Assembly (NCBI GenBank): GCA_000433635.1
Contig: HF997866.1
Location: forward strand, 1-12,046
Reading direction: 5' to 3'
DNA length: 12,046 nucleotides
Origin: Ruminococcus sp. CAG:254
GTDB taxonomy: Bacteria > Bacillota > Clostridia > Oscillospirales > Ruminococcaceae
The position numbers and the translations under genes were made by a program. Within the stretch, counting starts at the first letter, position 1; each line of letters starts with the position of its first letter. Under the pieces are notes generated by a model. It was not told where the DNA came from. It did no database searches and saw nothing but the letters and a program-made list of their open reading frames with translations. Of this stretch, positions 1-6,712 are shown piece by piece.

Positions 1-54
<54 letters not shown>

Positions 55-106
55 ATTTTTCTTTCGTCTGACCTTTGATGTTGTTCCCTGTCCTTACGAC
101 TTTTAT

Positions 107-135
107 ATTATAGCATACCCCACCACAAAAGTCAA
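107..135 (-). promoter_or_regulatory. Sigma-A promoter of the tRNA-fMet gene
   Basis: On the minus strand TTGACT (135-130) is followed after exactly 17 bases by a perfect TATAAT (112-107), preceded by TGC as an extended -10. Transcription should begin near base 100, leaving about 45 bases of leader before the tRNA at 54. This near-consensus design fits a stable-RNA gene. Bases 136-261, between this promoter and the lipoprotein gene, are AT-rich; I see no gene and no convincing terminator there. Confidence 0.85.
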
Positions 136-261
136 CTATATTTTTTAGTTCCGAAAGAAAAAAAGTGAACATGATATTTTTCACGCATAAAATCAGAGAT
201 TAGCAAAATTATTTTCAGTTTTGAAAGCTTTTTCTAAAAATAATAAAGTTTTGCGTTTTGA

Positions 262-1662
262 TTATTCTTTTTCATTCCAACGTGCATCCTGCTCTTGCTG
301 TTCAAATGTTTTCACATTTATCCCGTCAATCAAGAAATCCACGTGATTTCCGATTGTCAAATCTGGACAGGTGAGGAAAAAGGTTTCCGCATCGTATTGC
401 AGCATGGTTTTTACAACTTCGATTCCATTGATTTGGAAAGAAACGGTATGTCCACTTGTAATGGTTTCTTGCCAATTGAGTTGTGCAGTTGACTGAATAC
501 TATCAGCAATGTTTGCATTTGTTCCGGTTGCCAGTAATGTTCCGCCCTCTACAGAGAATCTGCCATCACACCGAATTCCCGATTGTCCACCGTTGGCAAT
601 AACCGTTCCATCTACAATCTTGCTATCTCGACCGGATAAAATCGCAGTATCCTTTGCAGCAATTGAAAACATTCCTTCTGTAATCGTAATGGCATCTGTA
701 CAAGCGATTCCATTCCCAGATTCATTTTGAATTTGTAGTGCCCCTGTTCCTTGTAATTGCAACGCAGATGAACTATCAATTACAGACCCTGCCTGCTCTG
801 CAAGAATTGTATTTTCTGTATGGTCGGCAGTTGTAATTGTGACCATTCCGGCTTGTTGAATTTGAATCGCTGGTGCATTCACTCCGCAGATAGAAGCACC
901 TTCCAACCGCAGTTCTACTGTATCCGTAGTCCCTGCTTGTACATAAATACTGCCATTCCAGTTTCCAGAAAGGTGATAAATACCAGCAGCCTGCAAGAAA
1001 ATCTGATTGCCCGAAACAACAATACCTGCTCCCTGCATTTCTCCATCACTGAGCGACAAATATTTATCTGTCTGTTGTTCCGGTTGGGTAGGGTTTGTTT
1101 CTACTGGTGCTATGGTTACTGGAACAGGTGGTTGTGTCCGAATCACAACATTTGTCTTGAGTGTAGTCATTTTCACGGAAGCAGGAGATTCCGCCTTGCT
1201 GGATGTTTTTGTTGTTCGATTGGATGCGTTTGCCGTATCATTTCGTACGGTTGTTGTACGAAATAGATTTTCTCGTGGCATAGTTGCTGCAATGCGAGGA
1301 GCTGTAGTTGTTTTAGAGGCTTTTGTTGTTTTTGGTTTGGTAGTTTTCGCAGCTTTCTTCGTTGTCACTTTTGCAGTTGTTTCTTTTTTCTGTTTGGTTG
1401 TTGTCTTTTTCTTGGATGATTTTTTCTTTTTTGTCGTTGTTTTCGTTGCTTTTTTCGACTTGACCGCTTTCGTAGAAACAACATTCGAGTCCGCATCCAT
1501 CCATTCGGCTTGCTCTGCGGTCGGCAAAGTTTCTGCTATCTGTGATTCTGAACCAGCAGTCTGCACATACAAACGATGTGTTTCTCCGGTCTGTCCTGTG
1601 CAGCCAACACTGCATAAAACAAGAAATACTGCTGCCAAAATCCATCCTTTTTTCGGATACAT
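262..1662 (-). CDS. Cell-surface lipoprotein with Lys/Thr-rich stalk and Cthe_2159-like carbohydrate-binding domain
   Basis: A 466-residue exported protein. Residues 1-20 form a lipoprotein signal peptide (MYPKKGW, then a hydrophobic core) ending in SVGC with Cys21 as the lipidation site; Ser at -3 is a little unusual. Residues about 64-120 are a polycationic run of Lys and Thr, and 120-200 a Thr/Pro-rich linker; together they look like a stalk crossing the cell wall. Residues about 200-385 carry short repeated beta-strand units (such as SGIRCDG and VEGGTLLATG) typical of the right-handed beta-helix of the Cthe_2159/DUF4353 carbohydrate-binding family. About 80 C-terminal residues form a further small beta domain. 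The start is supported by AGGGGG at 1675-1670, 7 bases before ATG, and by an upstream promoter. It is monocistronic. Likely role: surface binding of plant or mucus glycans; the ligand is unknown. The family call is by sequence feel, not by search. Confidence 0.8.
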   Translation of the reverse strand: MYPKKGWILAAVFLVLCSVGCTGQTGETHRLYVQTAGSESQIAETLPTAEQAEWMDADSNVVSTKAVKSKKATKTTTKKKKSSKKKTTTKQKKETTAKVTTKKAAKTTKPKTTKASKTTTAPRIAATMPRENLFRTTTVRNDTANASNRTTKTSSKAESPASVKMTTLKTNVVIRTQPPVPVTIAPVETNPTQPEQQTDKYLSLSDGEMQGAGIVVSGNQIFLQAAGIYHLSGNWNGSIYVQAGTTDTVELRLEGASICGVNAPAIQIQQAGMVTITTADHTENTILAEQAGSVIDSSSALQLQGTGALQIQNESGNGIACTDAITITEGMFSIAAKDTAILSGRDSKIVDGTVIANGGQSGIRCDGRFSVEGGTLLATGTNANIADSIQSTAQLNWQETITSGHTVSFQINGIEVVKTMLQYDAETFFLTCPDLTIGNHVDFLIDGINVKTFEQQEQDARWNEKE

Positions 1663-1703
1663 AACGATTCCCCCTATTGATAGTCACAAAATCTACTAGT
1701 TGT

Positions 1704-1732
1704 ATTGTAGCACAAACTGGAAAAGAAAACAA
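1704..1732 (-). promoter_or_regulatory. Promoter of the lipoprotein gene
   Basis: Minus strand: TTGTTT (1732-1727), 17-base spacer, TACAAT (1709-1704), with TGC just before the -10 hexamer (extended -10). Predicted start of transcription is near 1697, giving a leader of about 35 bases before the ATG at 1662. An 8-bp A/T inverted repeat (AAAGAAAA at 1722-1729, TTTTCTTT at 1736-1743, 6-base loop) overlaps the -35 region. It could be an operator, but it is low-complexity sequence. Confidence 0.65.
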
Positions 1733-1780
1733 CTATTTTCTTTCTTAATCGAAAAATATCGGATTCCCACTTTTCAAAAA

Positions 1781-1835
1781 GTTTACCTCTTGTTTATCTT
1801 TCTTTTCATTTCTGTTTTACCTCATCCATTATACT
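1781..1835 (+). promoter_or_regulatory. Promoter region of the PAP2 gene with 11-bp T-rich repeats
   Basis: A TATACT -10 hexamer lies at 1830-1835 with no good -35 at 16-18 bases. In its place are units repeating every 11 bases: GTTTACCTCTT (1781), GTTTATCTTTC (1792), a weak TTTTCATTTCT (1803) and GTTTTACCTCA (1814). A promoter with a poor -35 and phased direct repeats just upstream is the usual picture for activation by an OmpR-family response regulator. The first two units match a box upstream of the ATPase gene (6713-6732). Transcription would begin near 1842, giving a leader of about 55 bases. Confidence 0.45.
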
Positions 1836-1897
1836 AAAGAAAACAGGGGACAAATAGATATGATTTTTACAAATTCTGAAAAAAGGAGATGGCACAA

Positions 1898-2443
1898 ATG
1901 CAAGGACTAACAACATTAGACTTTCAGATTTTACATGCTATTCAGCGAATTTTTTCTTGTTCCGTTTTGGATTTTCTCATGCCGAAGATTACCACTTTGG
2001 GAAATGGTGGAATTCTTTGGATTTTGCTTGCAATCTTCCTGCTAATTCTTCCGAAAACTCGAAAAAACGGGATACAACTGGGTGTCGGTTGCGTTGGCTG
2101 TGGACTAATTGGAAATTTATTCTTGAAAAATGTGATAGCAAGAAATCGCCCTTGCTGGATAGAAGACCACACCATGTTGATTGCAATGCCAACTGATTTT
2201 TCCTTTCCATCTGGTCATACCATGGTATCTTTCGCAGCAGCAACCGTGCTTTGGCATTGGAATCGGAAAGTGGGAATTGCAGCATATCTTTTAGCAGCAG
2301 TCATTGCTTTTTCTCGGCTGTATCTGTTTGTACATTTTCCATCGGATGTATTTGCTGGGGCAGTAATTGGCATTTTGATTGGAATCGCAGCTATAAAAGG
2401 AACAGACTGGATGCAGAAAAAATTCCAGAAACAAAAAAATTGA
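1898..2443 (+). CDS. PAP2-family membrane phosphatase
   Basis: A 181-residue integral membrane phosphatase of the type 2 phosphatidic acid phosphatase superfamily; small bacterial members of this kind often dephosphorylate undecaprenyl pyrophosphate or phosphatidylglycerol phosphate. All three signature motifs are present: K77-x6-R84-P85, P104-S105-G106-H107, and S139-R140 with H146 and D150. His107 and His146 are the expected catalytic pair, with Asp150 orienting His146. Hydrophobic segments lie at about 37-52, 60-75, 110-122, 126-145 and 150-167. An ATG at 1889 is in frame, but the Shine-Dalgarno AAAGGAG (1882-1888) abuts it, while ATG 1898 sits 9 bases beyond, so I chose 1898. The gene is alone on its strand and ends at a hairpin terminator shared with the convergent glucosidase gene. 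The exact substrate cannot be told from sequence. Confidence 0.9.
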   Translation: MQGLTTLDFQILHAIQRIFSCSVLDFLMPKITTLGNGGILWILLAIFLLILPKTRKNGIQLGVGCVGCGLIGNLFLKNVIARNRPCWIEDHTMLIAMPTDFSFPSGHTMVSFAAATVLWHWNRKVGIAAYLLAAVIAFSRLYLFVHFPSDVFAGAVIGILIGIAAIKGTDWMQKKFQKQKN

Positions 2444-2447
2444 ATCA

Positions 2448-2496
2448 TTAAGAAGAAATGCGTACCGATTTTATAAACCGATACGCATTCCTTTTA
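2448..2496. terminator. Bidirectional hairpin terminator between convergent genes
   Basis: Inverted repeat AATGCGTACCGA (2457-2468) / CCGATACGCATT (2478-2489) with a 9-base loop. In minus-strand RNA all 12 positions can pair, two of them as G-U wobbles, followed by TTCTTCTT. In plus-strand RNA the same two positions become C-A and A-C mismatches, though 8 base pairs remain and TTTT follows at 2492-2495. It should therefore stop the glucosidase transcript more firmly than the PAP2 transcript. Confidence 0.75.
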
Positions 2497-2517
2497 TCTA
2501 TGAGGAGATTTCAACTG

Positions 2518-4500
2518 TTAGGATAATGTTTTGATGGTGAGGCTATCTTCCGGATTTGGAGAAGTGCCATTATCTGCATACAATTCATAGGAACTGCCTT
2601 CATAACCCAAAAGCTGAATGGTATTATAGTCTGTCTTAGCAGTGTTTTCAGCAGATTCTGCAAACGGAATTGCCTTCTGATTCCGGATGAAGAAGACCAG
2701 CTCGTCCAATCCAACAGAAACATAGTGATGCCCCTTCGGGAGAATTTCTGTTGTATAATCCTTGCTGCTGTGCATTCTTACCAGCATCATTTCTTCCGGC
2801 AGGTAGACATATCGACCCTGTGCATTCTGCTTGTAAATTGGTGCAATCATCAATTCATTGCCCAACAGCAGCTGGTCTTCTACCTGTTCTGCCATGGCAT
2901 CATCTGGGAAATCAAACGCCAGCGGCTTGAACATCATCTCATCGTTCAAAGCAGCCTTCAAAAATTCGCTATAGAGATACGGAATCAGGCTATATCGAAT
3001 CTGAATCATTTTGCCAGCAGCTTCAACATTGGAGAACTGATAGAGTTCTTGTTCCCGTGTACCGTCTGCGGAGTGGTTGCGGAACAGCGGTGTAAACAGG
3101 GAGTATTGCAGCCAACGAATCATGAGATCTTCCGTTGTATCGCAGCCGAATCCGCCCGTATCCGAGCCAGTAAAGAGAAATCCAGCCATATTTAAAGCCG
3201 GCAGCTGCTGCATGGATTGGAGAATATGCGACCACCAAGATTTGTTATCGCCCTGCCAAATGCCACCATAACGGTGTGCACCAATATAAGAGGAACGAGA
3301 AAAGAAAAGTGTCCGCTTTTCCGGAGAAATTTCCTGCAACGCTTCAAATGCCGAGCGTGTCATATTCATGCCATAGAGGTTGTGCACTTCGCTGTGCTTA
3401 ACCATTTTTCCATCCACATTGTGATAGAATTTGTCATAGTCGCCGATATTGCCATTCAAACCAGCTACCATTCCAGTAAAGGCAAAGTATTCCTGAATGC
3501 CCATGTTGCCAGCTGTCAGCTTTTCAATTTCTGCACAGGTATCTGCTAAGCGGTCTTCGGTGTAGAAAATGGCTGGTTCGTTCATGTCGTTCCAGAAACC
3601 GTCAATCCCTTGTTCCGTCAGAACAGCGTATTTCTTACCAAACCAATCTCTTGCTTTTGGCTGCAAGAAATCTGGGAAATGTACTCGACCCGGCCAGACA
3701 GCACCGACAAAGTCGCCGCCTTCGGCATTCTTACAGAAATAATTGTTCTGTACGCCTTCTTCATAGACATCATAGCCGTCTTCGATTTTTACGCCAGCGT
3801 CAATAATCGGAACAAGGTGAATGCCCTGTTCTTTCATGTCTGTGGCAAGTCCTTTCAAGTTCGGGAATCGTTCGGTATCAACAGTAAAATCCTTGTACCG
3901 TTCCATATAATCAATATCCAGATAAATGCTGTCCAGTGGAATGCCAGCATCCTGATACTGTTTTGCTACCGTGCGAATATCTTCTTCAGTCTTATAGCCC
4001 CAGCGGCTCTGACCATATCCGAATGCCCAGAATGGCGGAATATAGCTTCTGCCAACCATTTTCCGGAACTGCTTAACGATGTCCTTTTCGCTTTCGCCTG
4101 TGATGATATAAACCGTCAGGTTATTGGAAGCAGCATGAATCTGCATTACGCTCCGCTTGGTATAGCCGATGTCAAATTCCATCTTTCCGGCGTAGTCGAA
4201 GAATGCACCGAAGGTCACTGCACCGTGAATGATGATGAAGTTGTGTGCACCATAGAGGGAACGAGCATCCTCGTGGTGGTTGGGGTTATCGTAGTTCCAG
4301 CTGACATACTGCCAGCCTCTCTTGTTGATGCCACGAATCTGTTCGCCCAGACCATAGACAATGTCGTTTTCAGAAAGCGAGTAAGTGAATGTCCCTTGCT
4401 GGTCTGTTTCAAAAAACGGCAGTGCATCGGTGGACGGCTGAACGTCCAAAACAACTGCATCGGTCGGGAATGGGGTTCCGTAAACATATTTTTTAATCAT
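2518..4500 (-). CDS. GH31 alpha-glucosidase, intracellular, likely isomaltose-preferring
   Basis: A 660-residue glycoside hydrolase family 31 enzyme that removes alpha-linked glucose from non-reducing ends. The N-terminal beta-sandwich covers about residues 1-150, the (beta/alpha)8 barrel about 150-520, and a C-terminal beta domain follows. The nucleophile is Asp305 in WNDMNEP (303-309) and the acid/base Asp418 in WQGDN (415-419); GSDTGGF (445-451) and RNHS (474-477) are further active-site segments. No signal peptide, so cytoplasmic. From memory it aligns with Ruminococcus obeum Ro-alphaG1 with a constant two-residue offset: Asp307, Asp420, Asp73, Asp197 and Trp169 there match Asp305, Asp418, Asp71, Asp195 and Trp167 here. 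Trp169 favours alpha-1,6 substrates. An in-frame ATG at 4527 has no ribosome-binding site; ATG 4500 follows GAAAGGAAG by 7 bases, so I chose it. Divergent from an AraC regulator that probably controls it. Confidence 0.95.
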   Translation of the reverse strand: MIKKYVYGTPFPTDAVVLDVQPSTDALPFFETDQQGTFTYSLSENDIVYGLGEQIRGINKRGWQYVSWNYDNPNHHEDARSLYGAHNFIIIHGAVTFGAFFDYAGKMEFDIGYTKRSVMQIHAASNNLTVYIITGESEKDIVKQFRKMVGRSYIPPFWAFGYGQSRWGYKTEEDIRTVAKQYQDAGIPLDSIYLDIDYMERYKDFTVDTERFPNLKGLATDMKEQGIHLVPIIDAGVKIEDGYDVYEEGVQNNYFCKNAEGGDFVGAVWPGRVHFPDFLQPKARDWFGKKYAVLTEQGIDGFWNDMNEPAIFYTEDRLADTCAEIEKLTAGNMGIQEYFAFTGMVAGLNGNIGDYDKFYHNVDGKMVKHSEVHNLYGMNMTRSAFEALQEISPEKRTLFFSRSSYIGAHRYGGIWQGDNKSWWSHILQSMQQLPALNMAGFLFTGSDTGGFGCDTTEDLMIRWLQYSLFTPLFRNHSADGTREQELYQFSNVEAAGKMIQIRYSLIPYLYSEFLKAALNDEMMFKPLAFDFPDDAMAEQVEDQLLLGNELMIAPIYKQNAQGRYVYLPEEMMLVRMHSSKDYTTEILPKGHHYVSVGLDELVFFIRNQKAIPFAESAENTAKTDYNTIQLLGYEGSSYELYADNGTSPNPEDSLTIKTLS

Positions 4501-4550
4501 AACAGCACTTCCTTTCAAAAAGTCCATTGCAATTTGTTCTTCTGTATGAT

Positions 4551-4556
4551 ATAATA
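4551..4556 (-). promoter_or_regulatory. Probable -10 element of the alpha-glucosidase promoter
   Basis: TATTAT on the minus strand, with no acceptable -35 at 16-18 bases (best TAGAAT). Transcription would start near 4544, leaving a leader of about 43 bases. A missing -35 fits a promoter that needs an activator, and the ATTCT repeats begin about 30 bases upstream of this start. Confidence 0.45.
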
Positions 4557-4569
4557 CTACAAAACCGTT

Positions 4570-4610
4570 CAGAATTCTATTGATATTCTACGCAATTCTG
4601 ATACAATTCT
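4570..4610. promoter_or_regulatory. Candidate AraC-regulator operator: four phased ATTCT repeats
   Basis: ATTCT occurs at 4574-4578, 4585-4589, 4595-4599 and 4606-4610, that is at steps of 11, 10 and 11 bases, so all four lie on one face of the helix. The first and third are also arms of an inverted repeat CAGAATT (4570-4576) / AATTCTG (4594-4600). The array covers the -35 to -65 zone of the glucosidase promoter and both hexamers of the regulator's own promoter. That suits activation of the glucosidase and autoregulation by the AraC protein. Binding is inferred, not shown. Confidence 0.5.
4580..4607 (+). promoter_or_regulatory. Promoter of the AraC-family regulator gene
   Basis: TTGATA (4580-4585), 16-base spacer, TACAAT (4602-4607). 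Transcription should begin near 4614, only some 19 bases before the ATG at 4633. The ribosome-binding site GGAGG is at 4619-4623. The whole promoter lies inside the ATTCT repeat array. Confidence 0.65.
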
Positions 4611-4632
4611 ATTTTTTCGGAGGTGTTTTTGA

Positions 4633-5511
4633 ATGAATGACCGAGATTCGAGAGAAAACCGCATCCACGGTTCAGAAATCAAGCCATTTGGATACTATGC
4701 ATGCGAAATACCGAACCATTTTCACTGTGTCCCCATGCATTGGCATCGGGAATTTGAGCTGAATTTTGTACGGGAGGGTTCTGCTTCTTTTATCTGCGGA
4801 GAGGAGAAGTTTCACTCTGCGGCAGGGGATATCATTATCATTCAACCAAATGTCATGCATTCGATTTATCCACGGGAATCCATACATCAGGTCTATGATA
4901 CACTGGTATTTCGGTATGAAATTTTCGGAGGATTTGATTCTGACCGTGCAATTGCAGCTTGTATCAAGCCGCTGATCACTGGAAAAATGCATATTCCAAC
5001 GCATATCACGACTGACCACCCCTATTATGCGGAATTGGAGATGATGATGAACAACATTTTTTCTTGTGCCAAAGGAGATACGCCACAGCTGGACTTGCTG
5101 ATGCGGAGTGAATTGCTGCGGCTGTTCTGGCTGTTGGAAACAGAAGCAACCGTAGAACATGATTTCTATGAATTGGGAGAGGCGATTCGCCCGGCACTGG
5201 AATACATTGCAGAACATTTTCAAGAGCCGATTACCGTCAAGCAGTTGGCAGATTCTGTACACTTGAGCGAAAGCTATTTTATGCATCAGTTTCAAAAACA
5301 AGTGGGATTTCGTGCGGTGGAGTATCTTTCCCATTATCGCATCAATCAGGCTTGCAAAGAATTGCTGTCCACGAAAAAAAGCGTGCTGGAGATTGCATTT
5401 GATTGTGGATTTCGGAATCTTTCCAACTTTAATCGGCAGTTCCGGAAAATCACAGGCAATGCTCCGACCGAATACCGGAAAAAATTTGCAGAGGAATCCA
5501 TCTTCTGGTGA
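4633..5511 (+). CDS. AraC-family transcriptional regulator with cupin sensor domain
   Basis: A 292-residue DNA-binding regulator. The N-terminal half is a cupin-type effector domain, seen in HWHREFELNFVREG (36-49), AAGDIIIIQPNVMHSIY (63-79) and the strands around them. The C-terminal 100 residues are the AraC/XylS domain with two helix-turn-helix units: about 202-223 (VKQLADSVHLSESYF, then a recognition helix) and about 251-273 (VLEIAFDCGFRNLSNFNRQF), followed by the family ending TGNAPTEYRKKF. ATG 4633 follows GGAGG by 9 bases. It is divergent from the GH31 alpha-glucosidase gene with a 132-base shared control region, the common layout of a sugar-responsive AraC regulator and its target. The inducer is probably an alpha-glucoside or derivative, but this is inferred only from the neighbour. 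Confidence 0.93.
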   Translation: MNDRDSRENRIHGSEIKPFGYYACEIPNHFHCVPMHWHREFELNFVREGSASFICGEEKFHSAAGDIIIIQPNVMHSIYPRESIHQVYDTLVFRYEIFGGFDSDRAIAACIKPLITGKMHIPTHITTDHPYYAELEMMMNNIFSCAKGDTPQLDLLMRSELLRLFWLLETEATVEHDFYELGEAIRPALEYIAEHFQEPITVKQLADSVHLSESYFMHQFQKQVGFRAVEYLSHYRINQACKELLSTKKSVLEIAFDCGFRNLSNFNRQFRKITGNAPTEYRKKFAEESIFW

Positions 5512-5524
5512 TGGCAAAGGCATC

Positions 5525-5554
5525 TTTACAAATGAACAAAAAAAGGCATATAAT
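5525..5554 (+). promoter_or_regulatory. Promoter of the aldo/keto reductase gene
   Basis: TTTACA (5525-5530), 18-base spacer, perfect TATAAT (5549-5554). It starts 14 bases after the AraC stop codon, so the reductase has its own promoter. Transcription should begin near 5561. No convincing terminator separates the two genes. Confidence 0.7.
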
Positions 5555-5561
5555 AGGAGCA

Positions 5562-5575
5562 GGCAGGAAACTGCC
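5562..5575 (+). other. GNRA-loop hairpin at the 5' end of the reductase transcript
   Basis: GGCAG (5562-5566), loop GAAA (5567-5570), CTGCC (5571-5575): a 5-bp G/C-rich stem closed by a GNRA tetraloop. It lies right at the predicted transcript start and 12 bases ahead of the ribosome-binding site GGAG (5588-5591). Hairpins placed like this often slow 5' decay of mRNA. Function is inferred. Confidence 0.4.
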
Positions 5576-5600
5576 GAAAAAACAAAAGGAGCGATGAAAA

Positions 5601-6605
5601 ATGGAATATACAAAGTTGGGGAATACAGATATTACAATTTCCAAAATTTGTGTTGGTTGTATGAGTTTCGGAAAAGCTGGAATCATGCATGATTGGACGC
5701 TGGATGAAGCAGAAACAGAAACGGTTGTCAAGCATGCTTTGGATTTGGGTATCAACTTTTTTGATACGGCAAATTGCTATTCTGCTGGCACAAGTGAACA
5801 TTATCTGGGACAAGCTTTGAAAAAGAATATTGCCCGTGATAAAGTCGTTCTTGCCTCGAAAGTCTATTTTAATCCGGGGCGGCTTTCTAAAGAAGCCATT
5901 TATTGAGAAATTGATGGCACATTGCAGCGTCTGGGAACAGATTATTTGGATCTCTATATCATTCACCGGTTTGACTACGAAACCCCAATTGAAGAAACGA
6001 TGGAAGCCCTGAACGATCTGGTGAAAGTCGGAAAAGTTCGGGCATTGGGTGCATCTGCCATGTACGGGTATCAGTTTTATAATATGCAGCTGGCAGCTCG
6101 TGACAACGGCTGGACACCTTTTCAGGCGATGGAGAATCATTATAATCTGCTGTATCGGGAAGATGAACGGGAACTGATTCCAATTTGCAAGCAGATGGGC
6201 GTGACATTAATGCCATACAGTCCGCTGGCAGCGGGACATTTGGCTCGTCCAACTTGGACAGCAAACACCTGCCGCAGCAAAACTGACCGGGTTGCAATGG
6301 GAAAATATGACCGTACAGAAGAACAGGATATGCAGATCGTCCGCCGTGTTGCAGAAGTAGCAGAGCATTACGGTGTAAAAATGCAGCAGATTGCATTGGC
6401 TTGGCAGTGGGCAAAGGGAGTTGCTGCTCCGATTGTCGGTGCAACCAAATCCAGCTATTTAGATGATGCAGCCAGTGCATTATCTGTTCAATTGACAGAT
6501 GCAGACATTGCATTATTGGAAGAATGCTATGTTCCGCATCGCATTGTCGGAGCAATTGACAAAAATCCAGCAGAGGGCGTTGTATTGCTGGACGAAAAGA
6601 AATAA
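5601..6605 (+). pseudogene. Aldo/keto reductase interrupted by an in-frame TGA
   Basis: Reading through, this is a complete NADPH-dependent aldo/keto reductase of 334 codons, a normal family length. The catalytic tetrad is Asp55 (FFDTA), Tyr60, Lys87 (LASKVYF) and His122 (YIIHRFD); cofactor-binding PIVGATKSS is at 277-285. Codon 102 (5904-5906) is TGA between LSKEAIY and EIDGTLQRLG. The family usually has Arg here, so a single C-to-T change of CGA is the simplest explanation. The stop separates Asp, Tyr and Lys from His, and neither part could be active alone. No ribosome-binding site precedes the downstream part (possible TTG at 5922). Everything else is intact: the promoter, GGAG 9 bases before ATG 5601, the remaining frame and the terminator. 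So the break looks recent, or is a base-calling error. Other genes here end in TGA, which argues against reading it as Trp. Confidence 0.88.
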
Positions 6606-6619
6606 ACGAATGAAAATTG

Positions 6620-6660
6620 GCAGCAGGAAGATTGCATAATGTTCCTGCTGCTTTTGATTT
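6620..6660 (+). terminator. Rho-independent terminator after the reductase gene
   Basis: Perfect 10-bp stem GCAGCAGGAA (6620-6629) / TTCCTGCTGC (6642-6651), 12-base loop, then TTTTGATTT. It begins 14 bases after the stop codon and insulates the ATPase gene from upstream transcription. Confidence 0.92.
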
Positions 6661-6712
6661 TATGGCTTTTTTGACAGATTGGAACAAAAATCGAAGTTGC
6701 GGCAGGTTTGAT

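Noticed and set aside
136..261. Terminator for the lipoprotein gene
   Set aside because: Only very short A/T stems such as TTTCA/TGAAA (minus strand, about 220-235) without a U-tract were found.
1007..1699. Long plus-strand open frame of 230 codons opposite the lipoprotein
   Set aside because: It is the antisense of the Lys/Thr-rich stalk. The minus frame has a signal peptide, lipobox, ribosome-binding site and promoter, and the plus frame has none of these.
1722..1743. A/T inverted repeat as a lipoprotein operator
   Set aside because: AAAGAAAA/TTTTCTTT is low-complexity and could arise by chance in this AT-rich gap; noted only within the promoter entry.
3610..4554. Plus-strand open frame of 314 codons opposite the alpha-glucosidase
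   Set aside because: The minus frame carries a complete GH31 enzyme with catalytic motifs. The plus frame has no recognisable domain or ribosome-binding site.
4672..5613. Minus-strand open frame of 313 codons opposite the AraC gene
   Set aside because: A Cys/Phe-rich shadow of a clear AraC regulator, with no start signals.
5904..5906. TGA read as selenocysteine or Trp
   Set aside because: No convincing selenocysteine-insertion hairpin was seen just downstream, the family has Arg here, and other genes in the window use TGA as stop.
5922..6605. Separate downstream gene for the second part of the reductase
   Set aside because: It is in the same frame as the upstream part, aligns as its continuation, has only a TTG without a ribosome-binding site, and lacks three of the four catalytic residues.
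6671..6676. Perfect TTGACA as -35 for the ATPase
   Set aside because: No -10 hexamer lies at 16-18 bases downstream.
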